DNA of 43,846 nucleotides from Butyrivibrio sp. (lineage in GTDB: Bacteria; Bacillota; Clostridia; Lachnospirales; Lachnospiraceae), in NCBI GenBank assembly GCA_017470505.1, contig JAFUYO010000026.1, positions 1-43,846 on the forward strand. The letters are read 5' to 3'. The position numbers and the translations under genes were made by a program. Under the pieces are notes generated by a model. The model did not search any database. It was not told the origin of the DNA and was given only the letters and a program-made list of their open reading frames with translations. Positions 27,271 to 35,472 of the stretch are shown one piece after another (the first letter of the stretch is position 1; every line of letters starts with the position of its first letter).

Positions 27271-28062
27271 GTGACAATTCTTGATACAATAGCCGAATAT
27301 GCGAGAGAGCGCGTTGCGATTGCAAAGAAAACCGTACCCTTTGATGAGATGAAGGAAAAAGCGCTTTCAATGCCCCAAATGGGTTTTCACTTTGAGAAGG
27401 CGCTGTCGCGCGATGGGATTTCTTTTATCTGCGAGTGCAAGAAGGCATCGCCGTCAAAGGGAATCATCGCTGAGAACTTCCCGTATCTTGTTATAGCAAG
27501 AGAGTACGAAGCCGCTGGGGCTGACGCTATATCGGTCCTGACTGAGCCAAAGTGGTTCCTTGGAAAAAATGATTATCTGAAGGAAATCGCAGAAAGCGTC
27601 AACATCCCCTGCCTTCGAAAGGACTTTGTCGTAGATGACTACATGATATATGAGGCGAGGGCCCTGGGAGCTGCGGCAGTACTTCTCATCTGCTCCATAC
27701 TGAGTGAGGATGATGTAAGGCGCGGGATCAGTATCTGCGATGAGCTTGGGATATCTGCTCTAGTCGAGGCGCACGATGAGAGCGAAGTTATGACGGCGCT
27801 TAGGTGCGGGGCCAGGATCATCGGTGTCAACAACAGAAACCTTAAGGACTTTTCCGTTGACAGTGAAAACTCAAAAAGACTGCGTAAACTGATACCTAAT
27901 GGCGTTATCTTCGTGTCGGAGAGCGGCGTGAAGAGCGCAGAAGATGTCGCGGCCCTGTCAGATATTGGTGCGGATGCAGTCCTTGTCGGAGAGAGCCTTA
28001 TGAGGGCACCGGATAAGAGGGCAAAGCTTAACGAACTGAAAAGCTGTAGCGAATCAGATTAA
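27271..28062 (+). CDS. trpC: Indole-3-glycerol phosphate synthase
   Basis: Closes the indole ring from CdRP. A (beta/alpha)8 barrel with the expected ICECKKASPSKG, LRKDFVVDDYMIYEA and GVNNRNL motifs. GTG 27271 with SD AGGAG at 27259-27263 is the best start (263 residues); ATG 27253, overlapping trpD, is the alternative. The last six codons (SCSESD) and the stop lie inside the second copy of the dispersed hairpin repeat, so the repeat has supplied or replaced the natural C-terminus. Confidence 0.95.
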   Translation: MTILDTIAEYARERVAIAKKTVPFDEMKEKALSMPQMGFHFEKALSRDGISFICECKKASPSKGIIAENFPYLVIAREYEAAGADAISVLTEPKWFLGKNDYLKEIAESVNIPCLRKDFVVDDYMIYEARALGAAAVLLICSILSEDDVRRGISICDELGISALVEAHDESEVMTALRCGARIIGVNNRNLKDFSVDSENSKRLRKLIPNGVIFVSESGVKSAEDVAALSDIGADAVLVGESLMRAPDKRAKLNELKSCSESD

Positions 28063-28080
28063 ATCTGCTACAGTTCCTAA
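28042..28080. repeat. Dispersed hairpin repeat, copy 2
   Basis: A 39-base element with the same outer arms (CTGTAGC/GCTACAG), the same GCGAAT start and the same tail TCTGCTACAGTTCCTAA as the element at 4552-4593. The inner stem differs and is three bases shorter. It overlaps the trpC 3' end including the stop codon and lies about 68 bases before trpF. Confidence 0.7.
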
Positions 28081-28147
28081 AGTGTTTTATCAAAATGAGA
28101 GATAAGTTTACAGAAAGTCCTGATTGCCATATGGAGAAAGTAAAGTT

Positions 28148-28816
28148 ATGACGAAATACAAATTCTGCGGTCTGACAAGGCCTGATGAAATAAAAGCGGC
28201 AGTAGAACTTGGAGCTGATTATATTGGCTTTGTTTTCTGGGAAAAGAGCAGGCGCTATGTGGACGTTCTTACGGCAAAGAGCCTTCGAAAGAGCATGGAA
28301 GTAAACGGGGCTGAAAAAACTCAACCGGCTTTTGAGGATGGCGCATCAAGGTTAAAAAAACCGCAGGTAGTCGGAGTTTTTGTCGATGAGAATCCTGAGA
28401 AGATAGAGGAAATCGTCAGGGATGGCATAATAGATATCGTCCAGCTCCACGGACATGAGGATGAGAAGTACATAGAAAACTTACGAAAACTCATCCCTAA
28501 AGTCCCAGTCATACAGGCTTTCAGGATAAAAAGCATCGAGGATATCGAGAGGGCAAAAAGGTCCACAGCAGACTTTCCCTTACTTGATTCGGGAATGGGG
28601 ACGGGATCTGTGTTTAACTGGCAGCTGATAAAGGAGTCAGGGCTTGACAGACCTTATTTTCTTGCCGGAGGGCTTGATGTACAAAACGTCACAAAGGCAC
28701 TTGAAATGCTGACGCCAATGGCTGTTGATGTGAGCTCGGGTATTGAGATAAATGGCCACAAAGACACAGAAAAGATGAGATTATTTGCAGAGCGTGTAAG
28801 ATGCGCCAAAGAGTGA
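28148..28816 (+). CDS. trpF: Phosphoribosylanthranilate isomerase
   Basis: Third step of tryptophan synthesis (Amadori rearrangement of PRA to CdRP). The N-terminal [18 protein letters not shown] carries the catalytic Cys, [10 protein letters not shown] follows, and the C-terminal AVDVSSGIE carries the general-acid Asp and phosphate contacts. ATG 28148 with SD GGAGAAAG is the right start (222 residues); an in-frame TTG at 28124 is unlikely. Separated from trpC by the hairpin repeat, which may tune expression within the operon (inference). Confidence 0.94.
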   Translation: MTKYKFCGLTRPDEIKAAVELGADYIGFVFWEKSRRYVDVLTAKSLRKSMEVNGAEKTQPAFEDGASRLKKPQVVGVFVDENPEKIEEIVRDGIIDIVQLHGHEDEKYIENLRKLIPKVPVIQAFRIKSIEDIERAKRSTADFPLLDSGMGTGSVFNWQLIKESGLDRPYFLAGGLDVQNVTKALEMLTPMAVDVSSGIEINGHKDTEKMRLFAERVRCAKE

Positions 28817-28857
28817 TAGACAGTAATATAAAACAATCACAACAGGAAGGAGATCAG

Positions 28858-30057
28858 ATGATGAGCGCAAACGGAAGATTTGGAATACACGGCGGTCAGT
28901 ACATACCCGAGACACTGATGAATGCAGTGATCGAGCTTGAGGAGGCCTACAACCACTACAAGAATGACCCTGAGTTTAACCGCGAGCTGAAACAGCTTTT
29001 TGACGAATACGCGGGAAGGCCCTCGCGTCTTTACTTTGCAGAGAAGATGACAAAGGACCTCGGCGGAGCGAAGATTTACTTAAAGAGAGAGGACCTGAAT
29101 CACACAGGTGCCCACAAGATAAACAATGTGCTCGGTCAGGCGCTTCTCGCCAAGAAGATGGGTAAGACAAGGCTGATTGCGGAGACCGGGGCAGGACAGC
29201 ACGGAGTTGCCACCGCCACCGCAGCTGCGCTTATGGGAATGGAGTGCGTCGTGTTCATGGGCGAGGAGGACACCAAAAGGCAGGCGCTGAACGTCTACAA
29301 GATGGAGCTTTTGGGAGCCAGAGTCGTCCCAGTCACTACAGGTACCAAAACCTTAAAGGATGCCGTATCTGAGGCTATGAGAGAGTGGACAAACAGGATA
29401 AGCGACACCCACTACTGCCTCGGCTCAGTCATGGGACCGCACCCCTTCCCGACGATCGTGAGGGACTTTCAGGCGGTCATATCAAAGGAGATAAAGGAGC
29501 AGATACTTGAAAAAGAGGGGAGACTTCCGGGAGCTGTGATCGCCTGCGTCGGAGGAGGATCTAACGCGATAGGAACCTTTTACCACTTCATTGAGGATAA
29601 GGATGTCAGGCTGATAGGGTGCGAGGCAGCAGGCAGAGGAGTAAACACGTTCGAGACCGCAGCGACCATTGCTACAGGAAAGCTTGGCATCTTCCACGGG
29701 ATGAAGTCGTACTTCTGCCAGGATGAGTACGGGCAGATCGCGCCTGTGTACTCAATTTCTGCGGGACTCGACTACCCCGGGATCGGACCTGAGCACGCAT
29801 ATCTTCACGACAGCGGGAGGGCGGAGTATGTTCCTGTAACCGACGATGAGGCAGTTGCTGCCTTTGAGTACCTCTCAAGGACAGAGGGGATAATACCCGC
29901 GATAGAGTCCGCCCACGCTGTTGCCCACGCAATGAAGATAGCGCCTTCCATGGGGAAAGATGAGATAATTGTGATCACCATTTCCGGAAGAGGAGACAAG
30001 GACTGCGCCGCGATCGCGAGGTACAGGGGCGTTAAGTATATTGGCGATGAGGTGTGA
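28858..30057 (+). CDS. trpB: Tryptophan synthase beta chain
   Basis: Condenses indole with serine to give tryptophan, using PLP. K87 in [10 protein letters not shown] is the PLP lysine, and the phosphate-binding GGGSNAIG and the ETGAGQHG motif are intact. The start is ATG 28858 (399 residues; a second ATG follows at 28861) with strong SD GGAAGGAG. Length and motifs are those of the TrpB1 type that pairs with TrpA, which is encoded 37 bp downstream. Confidence 0.97.
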   Translation: MMSANGRFGIHGGQYIPETLMNAVIELEEAYNHYKNDPEFNRELKQLFDEYAGRPSRLYFAEKMTKDLGGAKIYLKREDLNHTGAHKINNVLGQALLAKKMGKTRLIAETGAGQHGVATATAAALMGMECVVFMGEEDTKRQALNVYKMELLGARVVPVTTGTKTLKDAVSEAMREWTNRISDTHYCLGSVMGPHPFPTIVRDFQAVISKEIKEQILEKEGRLPGAVIACVGGGSNAIGTFYHFIEDKDVRLIGCEAAGRGVNTFETAATIATGKLGIFHGMKSYFCQDEYGQIAPVYSISAGLDYPGIGPEHAYLHDSGRAEYVPVTDDEAVAAFEYLSRTEGIIPAIESAHAVAHAMKIAPSMGKDEIIVITISGRGDKDCAAIARYRGVKYIGDEV

Positions 30058-30094
30058 TGTCACAAAAATCTGAAGATGATCAGGAGGAAAACTG

Positions 30095-30871
30095 ATGAGC
30101 AACATAAAAAGAGCGTTTGGAAACGGGAAGGCCTTTATAGCCTTCATAACCTGCGGCGACCCGGACCTTGAGACCACCATGGAAGCGGTAAAGGAGATGG
30201 AAAAGGCAGGTGCGGACCTTGTCGAGCTGGGAATACCTTTTTCTGACCCGACAGCTGAGGGCCCGGTCATACAGGGTGCAAACCTCCGCGCACTGAATGC
30301 GGGGACTACTACCGACAGGATTTTTGGCATGGTTAAAGAAATCAGGAAAGAAGTTACGATCCCGATGGTATTCATGACCTATGCTAACGTCGTCTTTTCC
30401 TACGGGGCTGAGAAGTTCATGAAAACCTGCAGCGACATCGGCATGGACGGCCTCATACTTCCGGACCTTCCCTTCGAGGAAAAGGGCGAGTTTCTGGATA
30501 TCTGCCACAAATACGATATAGACCTCATATCCCTCATAGCGCCGACCTCTGAAAACAGGATCGCGATGATAGCATCTCAGGCAGAGGGCTTTATCTATGT
30601 TGTCAGCAGCCTCGGCGTTACGGGGACAAGGAGCGAGATAACAACTGACCTCTCCTCTATAGTAACGGCCATAAGGGAAAACACAGATCTTCCATGCGCC
30701 ATAGGCTTTGGCATTTCTACCCCGGAGCAGGCAAAAAAGATGGCGGACGTCTCGGACGGGGCGATCGTCGGATCTGCCATAATTAAGATCCTTGAAAAGT
30801 ACGGGAAAGATGCTCCAAAGCATGTAGGAGAGTATGTAAAGAGCATGAAAGATGCCATCAGACAGCTCTGA
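30095..30871 (+). CDS. trpA: Tryptophan synthase alpha chain
   Basis: Cleaves indole-3-glycerol phosphate to indole, which is channelled to TrpB. The 258-residue barrel has the catalytic Glu (E44 in VELGIPFSDP). At the place of the second E. coli catalytic acid (D60, ADGP) this protein has Glu (E55, AEGP). The substitution is conservative, and I believe it occurs in other Clostridia. Phosphate-binding GIGFGIS-type and VVGSAI-type motifs (GFGISTPEQ, IVGSAI) are present. SD AGGAGGAAA. Last gene of the trp run. Confidence 0.96.
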   Translation: MSNIKRAFGNGKAFIAFITCGDPDLETTMEAVKEMEKAGADLVELGIPFSDPTAEGPVIQGANLRALNAGTTTDRIFGMVKEIRKEVTIPMVFMTYANVVFSYGAEKFMKTCSDIGMDGLILPDLPFEEKGEFLDICHKYDIDLISLIAPTSENRIAMIASQAEGFIYVVSSLGVTGTRSEITTDLSSIVTAIRENTDLPCAIGFGISTPEQAKKMADVSDGAIVGSAIIKILEKYGKDAPKHVGEYVKSMKDAIRQL

Positions 30872-30934
30872 TATGGATATTATCCTCAGAATATCATATA
30901 ATTTTACTATGTGTAAAAGTGAGGATTAACTTCG

Positions 30935-32293
30935 ATGGCTAAACAGAAATCTTATGACATGCTAAACGGCAGTCTTATCGATAAAATCGTGTTGTTTGCG
31001 CTTCCGCTTGCCATATCCAGCATCCTGCAGCAGCTCTTTAACGCGGCGGATCTGGCTGTTGTCGGCAGGTTTGCATCCCCTGAGGCGATGGCGGCGGTTG
31101 GCAGCAATTCCTCGGTGATAAATCTTATCATCAGTTTCTTCATTGGTCTGTCTGTGGGCGCAAACGCGGTCATTGCCATGGAGATAGGAGCGGGACGTCG
31201 GGATCAGATAAGCGATACTGTTCACACGGTTATCGCGATATCGCTTATTTCCGGCTTTTCTCTGATCGCTATCGGATTTTATGTATCCAAGCCCATTCTG
31301 ATACTGATGGGAGCGCCCTCAAATGTTTTAGACCTTGCCATTGTATATCTGCGGATATATTTTTTTGCCATGCCGGCTATTATGATATACAACTACGGAT
31401 CGGCGATCCTAAGGAGCAAGGGCGATTCCAAAAGACCTCTTTACGCCATGATACTCTCCGGCGTGATCAATATTATTCTCAATCTGATTTTTGTCATTGT
31501 TTTTCATCTGCATGTAATAGGCGTTGCCCTGGCGACGGTTCTCTCCAACATATTCGGAGCAGGCCTGGTGCTCCTGTTTCTGATAAGAGAAGAGGAACCC
31601 TTTAAGCTTGATTTCAGGAAGCTTGCGATCAAAAAGAGATATCTTCTGCGAATGCTGCAGATAGGGCTACCGGCGGGGCTTCAGGGCGCGGTTTTCTCAC
31701 TCTCAAACGTAGTTATACAGTCGGCAGTAAACAGCTTTGGATCCGATGCAATTGCAGGCGCAACTGCGGCAGCCAACTTTGACTTTGTATCCTACTGCGC
31801 GATGAACGCCTTTTCCCAGTCGGCGGTCACCTTCACAAGCCAGAATTATGGCGCCCACAAGTTTGAGAGGTGCAAAAAGGTGTTCAGGATCTGCATGGGG
31901 TGCGGCGTCGGAGCATCTGCCATCGTTGTCCTTTTACTTGTCACCTTCCGATATCAGGCAATAAGCCTCTTTACCACGGACAGCGAGGTAATCAGGTTCG
32001 CCATGATCAGGATAATGAACTCCTTTGTTTTCCACTATCTGATAGGAACCTACGAGATCAGCGGAGGGTGCCTGCGCGGCATGAACTTCTCTCTTTTTCC
32101 GGCTCTTATATCAGTCTTCGGAACCTGTGTACTCAGACTTTTGTACATCTTTACATATCTGCCTGCGCACCACGACTTTGCGACACTTTTCAGGGTCTAC
32201 CCGATTTCGTGGCTGTTTACGGGGGCAGTAACTATTTTAGTGTACTTCATTGTCCGGAACAGGACGTTTAAGAAAAGAGAGGAGATGACATGA
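30935..32293 (+). CDS. MATE family efflux transporter
   Basis: A 452-residue, roughly twelve-helix MATE protein (LIDKIVLFALPLAISSILQ, LFNAADLAVVGRFASPEAMAAVG). It is only distantly similar to the other MATE protein encoded in the window at 24355. A TATAAT at 30897 and a small hairpin in the 63-bp gap after trpA suggest either a separate promoter or read-through from trp. Its stop overlaps the next start (ATGA), so it is coupled to the hydrolase. Substrate unknown. Confidence 0.92.
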   Translation: MAKQKSYDMLNGSLIDKIVLFALPLAISSILQQLFNAADLAVVGRFASPEAMAAVGSNSSVINLIISFFIGLSVGANAVIAMEIGAGRRDQISDTVHTVIAISLISGFSLIAIGFYVSKPILILMGAPSNVLDLAIVYLRIYFFAMPAIMIYNYGSAILRSKGDSKRPLYAMILSGVINIILNLIFVIVFHLHVIGVALATVLSNIFGAGLVLLFLIREEEPFKLDFRKLAIKKRYLLRMLQIGLPAGLQGAVFSLSNVVIQSAVNSFGSDAIAGATAAANFDFVSYCAMNAFSQSAVTFTSQNYGAHKFERCKKVFRICMGCGVGASAIVVLLLVTFRYQAISLFTTDSEVIRFAMIRIMNSFVFHYLIGTYEISGGCLRGMNFSLFPALISVFGTCVLRLLYIFTYLPAHHDFATLFRVYPISWLFTGAVTILVYFIVRNRTFKKREEMT

Positions 32294-32862
32294 ACAGAGT
32301 AGCGGTATTTTTTCCGGGGCTTGGATATCACCACGACAAGCCGCTTCTGTATTACTCGAGGGACATTGCCTATGAATACGGCTACAGGGAACTTGTCAAA
32401 GTCGAGTACAGCTATGAGAAAAAGGGCATAAAGGGTGATGCAGAGAAAATGAGACTGGCCTTTGATGAAATCTACAGACAGAGCGAGGTGCAGCTATCTG
32501 AGATCGATTTTTCAAAGTATGACGATATCCTTTTTGTGTCAAAGAGCATTGGCACGATAGTGGCGGCAAAATATGCCAAAGAGCGCGGCTTAAGCGTGGC
32601 AAACGTTCTGTATACGCCGCTTTCCGAGACCTTCGATTTTCAGCCGCAGAACGCTATTGCTTTTACAGGAACGGCAGATGCCTGGGTGGACTACGAGATA
32701 GTTAAAAAGAGGAGTGCGGATGCAGTCATTCCGGTTTCAGTCTATGTGGGTGCCAATCACTCTCTGGAGACCGATGACACGATAACAAATCTCAAGATCA
32801 TGATGGATGTGATGGACAGGACGAGGCGCCACATTATCCCCGGGTCAGAGATTCAAGAATGA
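32290..32862 (+). CDS. Small alpha/beta hydrolase
   Basis: A 190-residue alpha/beta-hydrolase-like protein. The candidate triad is Ser86 in the nucleophile elbow FVSKSIGTIV, Asp130 in TGTADAW and His157 in GANHSLE, in the correct order and spacing. The oxyanion region is FFPGLGYHHDK. It overlaps the MATE gene by 4 bp and ends 12 bp before the GH31 gene, so the three are almost certainly co-translated. Substrate unknown; perhaps a deacylase acting with the glycosidase (inference). Confidence 0.8.
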   Translation: MNRVAVFFPGLGYHHDKPLLYYSRDIAYEYGYRELVKVEYSYEKKGIKGDAEKMRLAFDEIYRQSEVQLSEIDFSKYDDILFVSKSIGTIVAAKYAKERGLSVANVLYTPLSETFDFQPQNAIAFTGTADAWVDYEIVKKRSADAVIPVSVYVGANHSLETDDTITNLKIMMDVMDRTRRHIIPGSEIQE

Positions 32863-32874
32863 GGAGGTGCAGAA

Positions 32875-34830
32875 ATGATCAGAAAATACAGGATCGGAAA
32901 TCCGATACCAACGGATGCGGTAGTAGAAGAGATAATAGCCCTCGAGGGCGAGCCTCCATTTTTTGACTGCGACAGTGAGGGCAAAAAGCTTTCACTTAAG
33001 CTTGAAAAAAAGGAGAGGGTATACGGCCTCGGAGAGACCGTAAGAGGCATTAACAAGAGAGGCTGGTGCTATATCAGCAACAACTCCGACGACCCCTATC
33101 ACCTCGAGGAGAAGAGGTCGTTGTACGCCTCTCAGAATTTTCTGCTGTTTGATTCGGATAAAAGAAAACTCGGCGTCTTTGTGGATACCCCGGGGATTGT
33201 TACCTTTGACATCGGGTATACGGATATTGATGAGATGACAATATCCTTTGAAGATTTTGATGCGGATATCTATATCATCGAGGGCGACTCTTTATTGGAT
33301 ATTGTAAAGCAGTTCAGGCAGATGATAGGCAGGAGCTACATCCCGCCGAGGTGGGCCTTCGGCTTTGGACAGAGCAGATGGAGCTATTTGACTGCTGATG
33401 AAGTCAGGAGCGTCGCAGACGGATATGACAGGGCAGGCATTCCTCTTGACATGATATACCTGGACATCGACTACATGGAGAAGTACAAGGACTTCACGGT
33501 CGATGAAAAGGCATTCCCGAATTTTCCCGAATTTGTAAAGGAGATGAAGGAAAGGGGAATACGGCTCGTTCCAATAATCGATGCGGGCGTCAAAATCGAA
33601 GAGGGGTACGATATCTACGAGGAGGGCGTAAAAAACGATTACTTCTGTAAGAAGGAAAACGGCGAAAACCTCGTTGCGGCAGTATGGCCGGGAAAGGTTC
33701 ACTTTCCCGATTTTCTGAATGAAAAGGCGAGGGAGTGGTTCGGAAGCAAGTATAAGATTCTTTTGGACCAGGGAATAGAAGGCTTCTGGAACGATATGAA
33801 TGAGCCCGCGATCTTTTATACCGAGGATCATCTCAATGAGGTCTTTGAGCAGATCGAGGACTACAAGGGTAAGAACCTGGATATCAGATTGTTCTTTGCG
33901 TTCAAGGAGCTGGTTGGCTCTATCGACAACAACGAGGCTGACTACAGGCGGTTTTACCACGAGTACAAGGGCAGGCGTATAAGGCACGACAAGGTACACA
34001 ACATCTTTGGCTACAACATGACAAGAGCCGCGGGAGAGGCTTTTGAGAAGCTGACGGACAAGAGGGTCCTGATGTTTTCAAGGTCTTCCTACGCGGGAAT
34101 GCACCGCTACGGAGGAGTCTGGTGCGGGGATAACAGGTCCTGGTGGTCGCACCTTTTGCTTAATATCCAGCAGATGCCTGCACTTTCGATGTGCGGACTT
34201 TTGTACTCGGGTGCCGATATTGGCGGCTTTAGCGCAGACACCACAGAGGACCTTGTGATGAGATGGACAGAGTTTGGCATTTTCACACCTCTTTTCAGGA
34301 ATCACTCTGCAGAAAAAACAAGGAACCAGGAGCTGTACAGGTTCAAGAACACGGAGGACTTTAAGAATATAGTGGAGCTGAGGTATGCTCTTTTGCCGTA
34401 TCTGTACTCTGAATTTATGAAGGCGGCGCTGAACTTCGAAATGCTCTTCAAGCCACTTTCATTTGAGTATGAAGATGAGCGCTGCGCTGAGATCGAGGAT
34501 CAGCTGCTTTTGGGAGAGAGTCTGATGCTTGCTCCCATCTACAGACAGAACGCTACGGGCAGAAATGTTTATCTTCCCGAGGACATGAAGTTGATCCGCT
34601 TCAGGAGCTATAAAGACTATGATGAAGAAATACTTCCTGCAGGTGACCACTACGTGAGGGCGGAGCTTAATGAAATTCCGGTATTTGTGAGAAGGGGAGG
34701 AGTCCTTCCGATTGCAACCCCGAAGAAGAGATCAACTGAAGTTGACGAAAAAGACTTAAAATTCATATGCTACGAGGCACAGCCCGGGGATTATGATCTC
34801 TATACAGATGACGGCGTAACGAGAATATGA
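32875..34830 (+). CDS. Glycoside hydrolase family 31 alpha-glucosidase
   Basis: A 651-residue intracellular GH31 enzyme that releases alpha-linked glucose (or a related sugar) from non-reducing ends. The catalytic nucleophile is D307 in GFWNDMNEP and the acid/base is D419 in GVWCGDN. The family blocks PPRWAFGFGQSRWSY, DIDYMEKYKDFTVD and SGADIGGF are all seen. It lacks a signal peptide and has a short N-terminal domain and C-terminal beta domain. SD GAGGAGGTG before ATG 32875. Third gene of the MATE-hydrolase-GH31 run. Confidence 0.95.
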   Translation: MIRKYRIGNPIPTDAVVEEIIALEGEPPFFDCDSEGKKLSLKLEKKERVYGLGETVRGINKRGWCYISNNSDDPYHLEEKRSLYASQNFLLFDSDKRKLGVFVDTPGIVTFDIGYTDIDEMTISFEDFDADIYIIEGDSLLDIVKQFRQMIGRSYIPPRWAFGFGQSRWSYLTADEVRSVADGYDRAGIPLDMIYLDIDYMEKYKDFTVDEKAFPNFPEFVKEMKERGIRLVPIIDAGVKIEEGYDIYEEGVKNDYFCKKENGENLVAAVWPGKVHFPDFLNEKAREWFGSKYKILLDQGIEGFWNDMNEPAIFYTEDHLNEVFEQIEDYKGKNLDIRLFFAFKELVGSIDNNEADYRRFYHEYKGRRIRHDKVHNIFGYNMTRAAGEAFEKLTDKRVLMFSRSSYAGMHRYGGVWCGDNRSWWSHLLLNIQQMPALSMCGLLYSGADIGGFSADTTEDLVMRWTEFGIFTPLFRNHSAEKTRNQELYRFKNTEDFKNIVELRYALLPYLYSEFMKAALNFEMLFKPLSFEYEDERCAEIEDQLLLGESLMLAPIYRQNATGRNVYLPEDMKLIRFRSYKDYDEEILPAGDHYVRAELNEIPVFVRRGGVLPIATPKKRSTEVDEKDLKFICYEAQPGDYDLYTDDGVTRI

Positions 34831-34849
34831 TACGTTAACAGTTTTTTTT
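34816..34849 (+). terminator. Weak terminator after GH31
   Basis: The short stem GTAACG/CGTTAAC spans the stop codon and is followed by eight T residues. It is short but well placed. Confidence 0.45.
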
Positions 34850-35002
34850 CCAAAAAATGGAAATAGTGAGGCTTAATCCGCTGCCTTCACTGTTTTTCCG
34901 GAGCCCGCAATGACCTATAATGAAATTACCAAGAGGCAGACAGCCACTGTACAATGCGGTTGTGAAAGTCAAGGGTGAGTGAGTAATTAAGGGGAAAGAC
35001 GG

Positions 35003-35040
35003 AGAGCTCTTATCTAACACGCGGATAAGGGCTCTTTGTC
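35003..35040 (+). terminator. Hairpin, probable terminator
   Basis: A 12-bp stem (AGAGCTCTTATC with GATAAGGGCTCT, one G-T pair) with a 9-base loop is followed by TTTGT. It lies in the 294-bp gene-free gap between GH31 and the zinc-ribbon gene. Nothing else recognisable is seen in that gap. Confidence 0.6.
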
Positions 35041-35124
35041 TGTTACAATAATTTTTTATACCTATTGGACGAAAATGTGCTCATAATATTTACGAGGCGG
35101 CACAGCCGTTAAAAAGGAGATACT

Positions 35125-35355
35125 ATGTGTAAGTATTGTGAAAGTCATGAAGATTATTATGAGGGAAGTTTGATAGATGAAAAAGTGGATTTGGGATTTG
35201 GGGGTGAAATGAGGATATGGTCGCTTATTGACCCGGAAAAAAGAAAGCTGGGACTTATAATGCTGAACCTAAAGACCTCCGAGCAGCTAGAGTTCTTTAA
35301 GAGTATAAACTTTTGCCCTGTATGCGGGGAAAGGCTTAATTCAGGAAACAGGTAA
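35125..35355 (+). CDS. Small zinc-ribbon-like hypothetical protein
   Basis: A 76-residue protein with CKYC at residues 2-5 and CPVC near the C-terminus (FCPVCGERL). The two CxxC knuckles probably bind one zinc. A beta-rich middle follows (GGEMRIWSLIDPEKRKLGLIM). Strong SD AAAGGAGAT before ATG 35125. Function unknown; similar small proteins are often orphan accessory genes. Confidence 0.75.
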   Translation: MCKYCESHEDYYEGSLIDEKVDLGFGGEMRIWSLIDPEKRKLGLIMLNLKTSEQLEFFKSINFCPVCGERLNSGNR

Positions 35356-35396
35356 ATGATGGATGCTGTGCCGTCTTGGAGGGGGCTGATATATAG

Positions 35397-35425
35397 TTGC
35401 CCTTTAGTCAGATTCTTCGTATAAA
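35397..35425 (+). promoter_or_regulatory. Candidate promoter for the repeat protein gene
   Basis: TTGCCC (35397-35402), 17 bp, TATAAA (35420-35425), about 48 bases before the start at 35473. It closely resembles the TTGCCA-17-TATAAA candidate upstream of the phosphatase gene. Confidence 0.5.
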
Positions 35426-35472
35426 TGAAAAGATGATCAAAAACTTGTAAAAACAAAGGAGTTATATAGATT

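Noticed and set aside
30080-30823. 247-codon minus-strand frame opposite trpA
   Set aside because: It is fully covered by an intact TrpA; no start signal on the minus strand.
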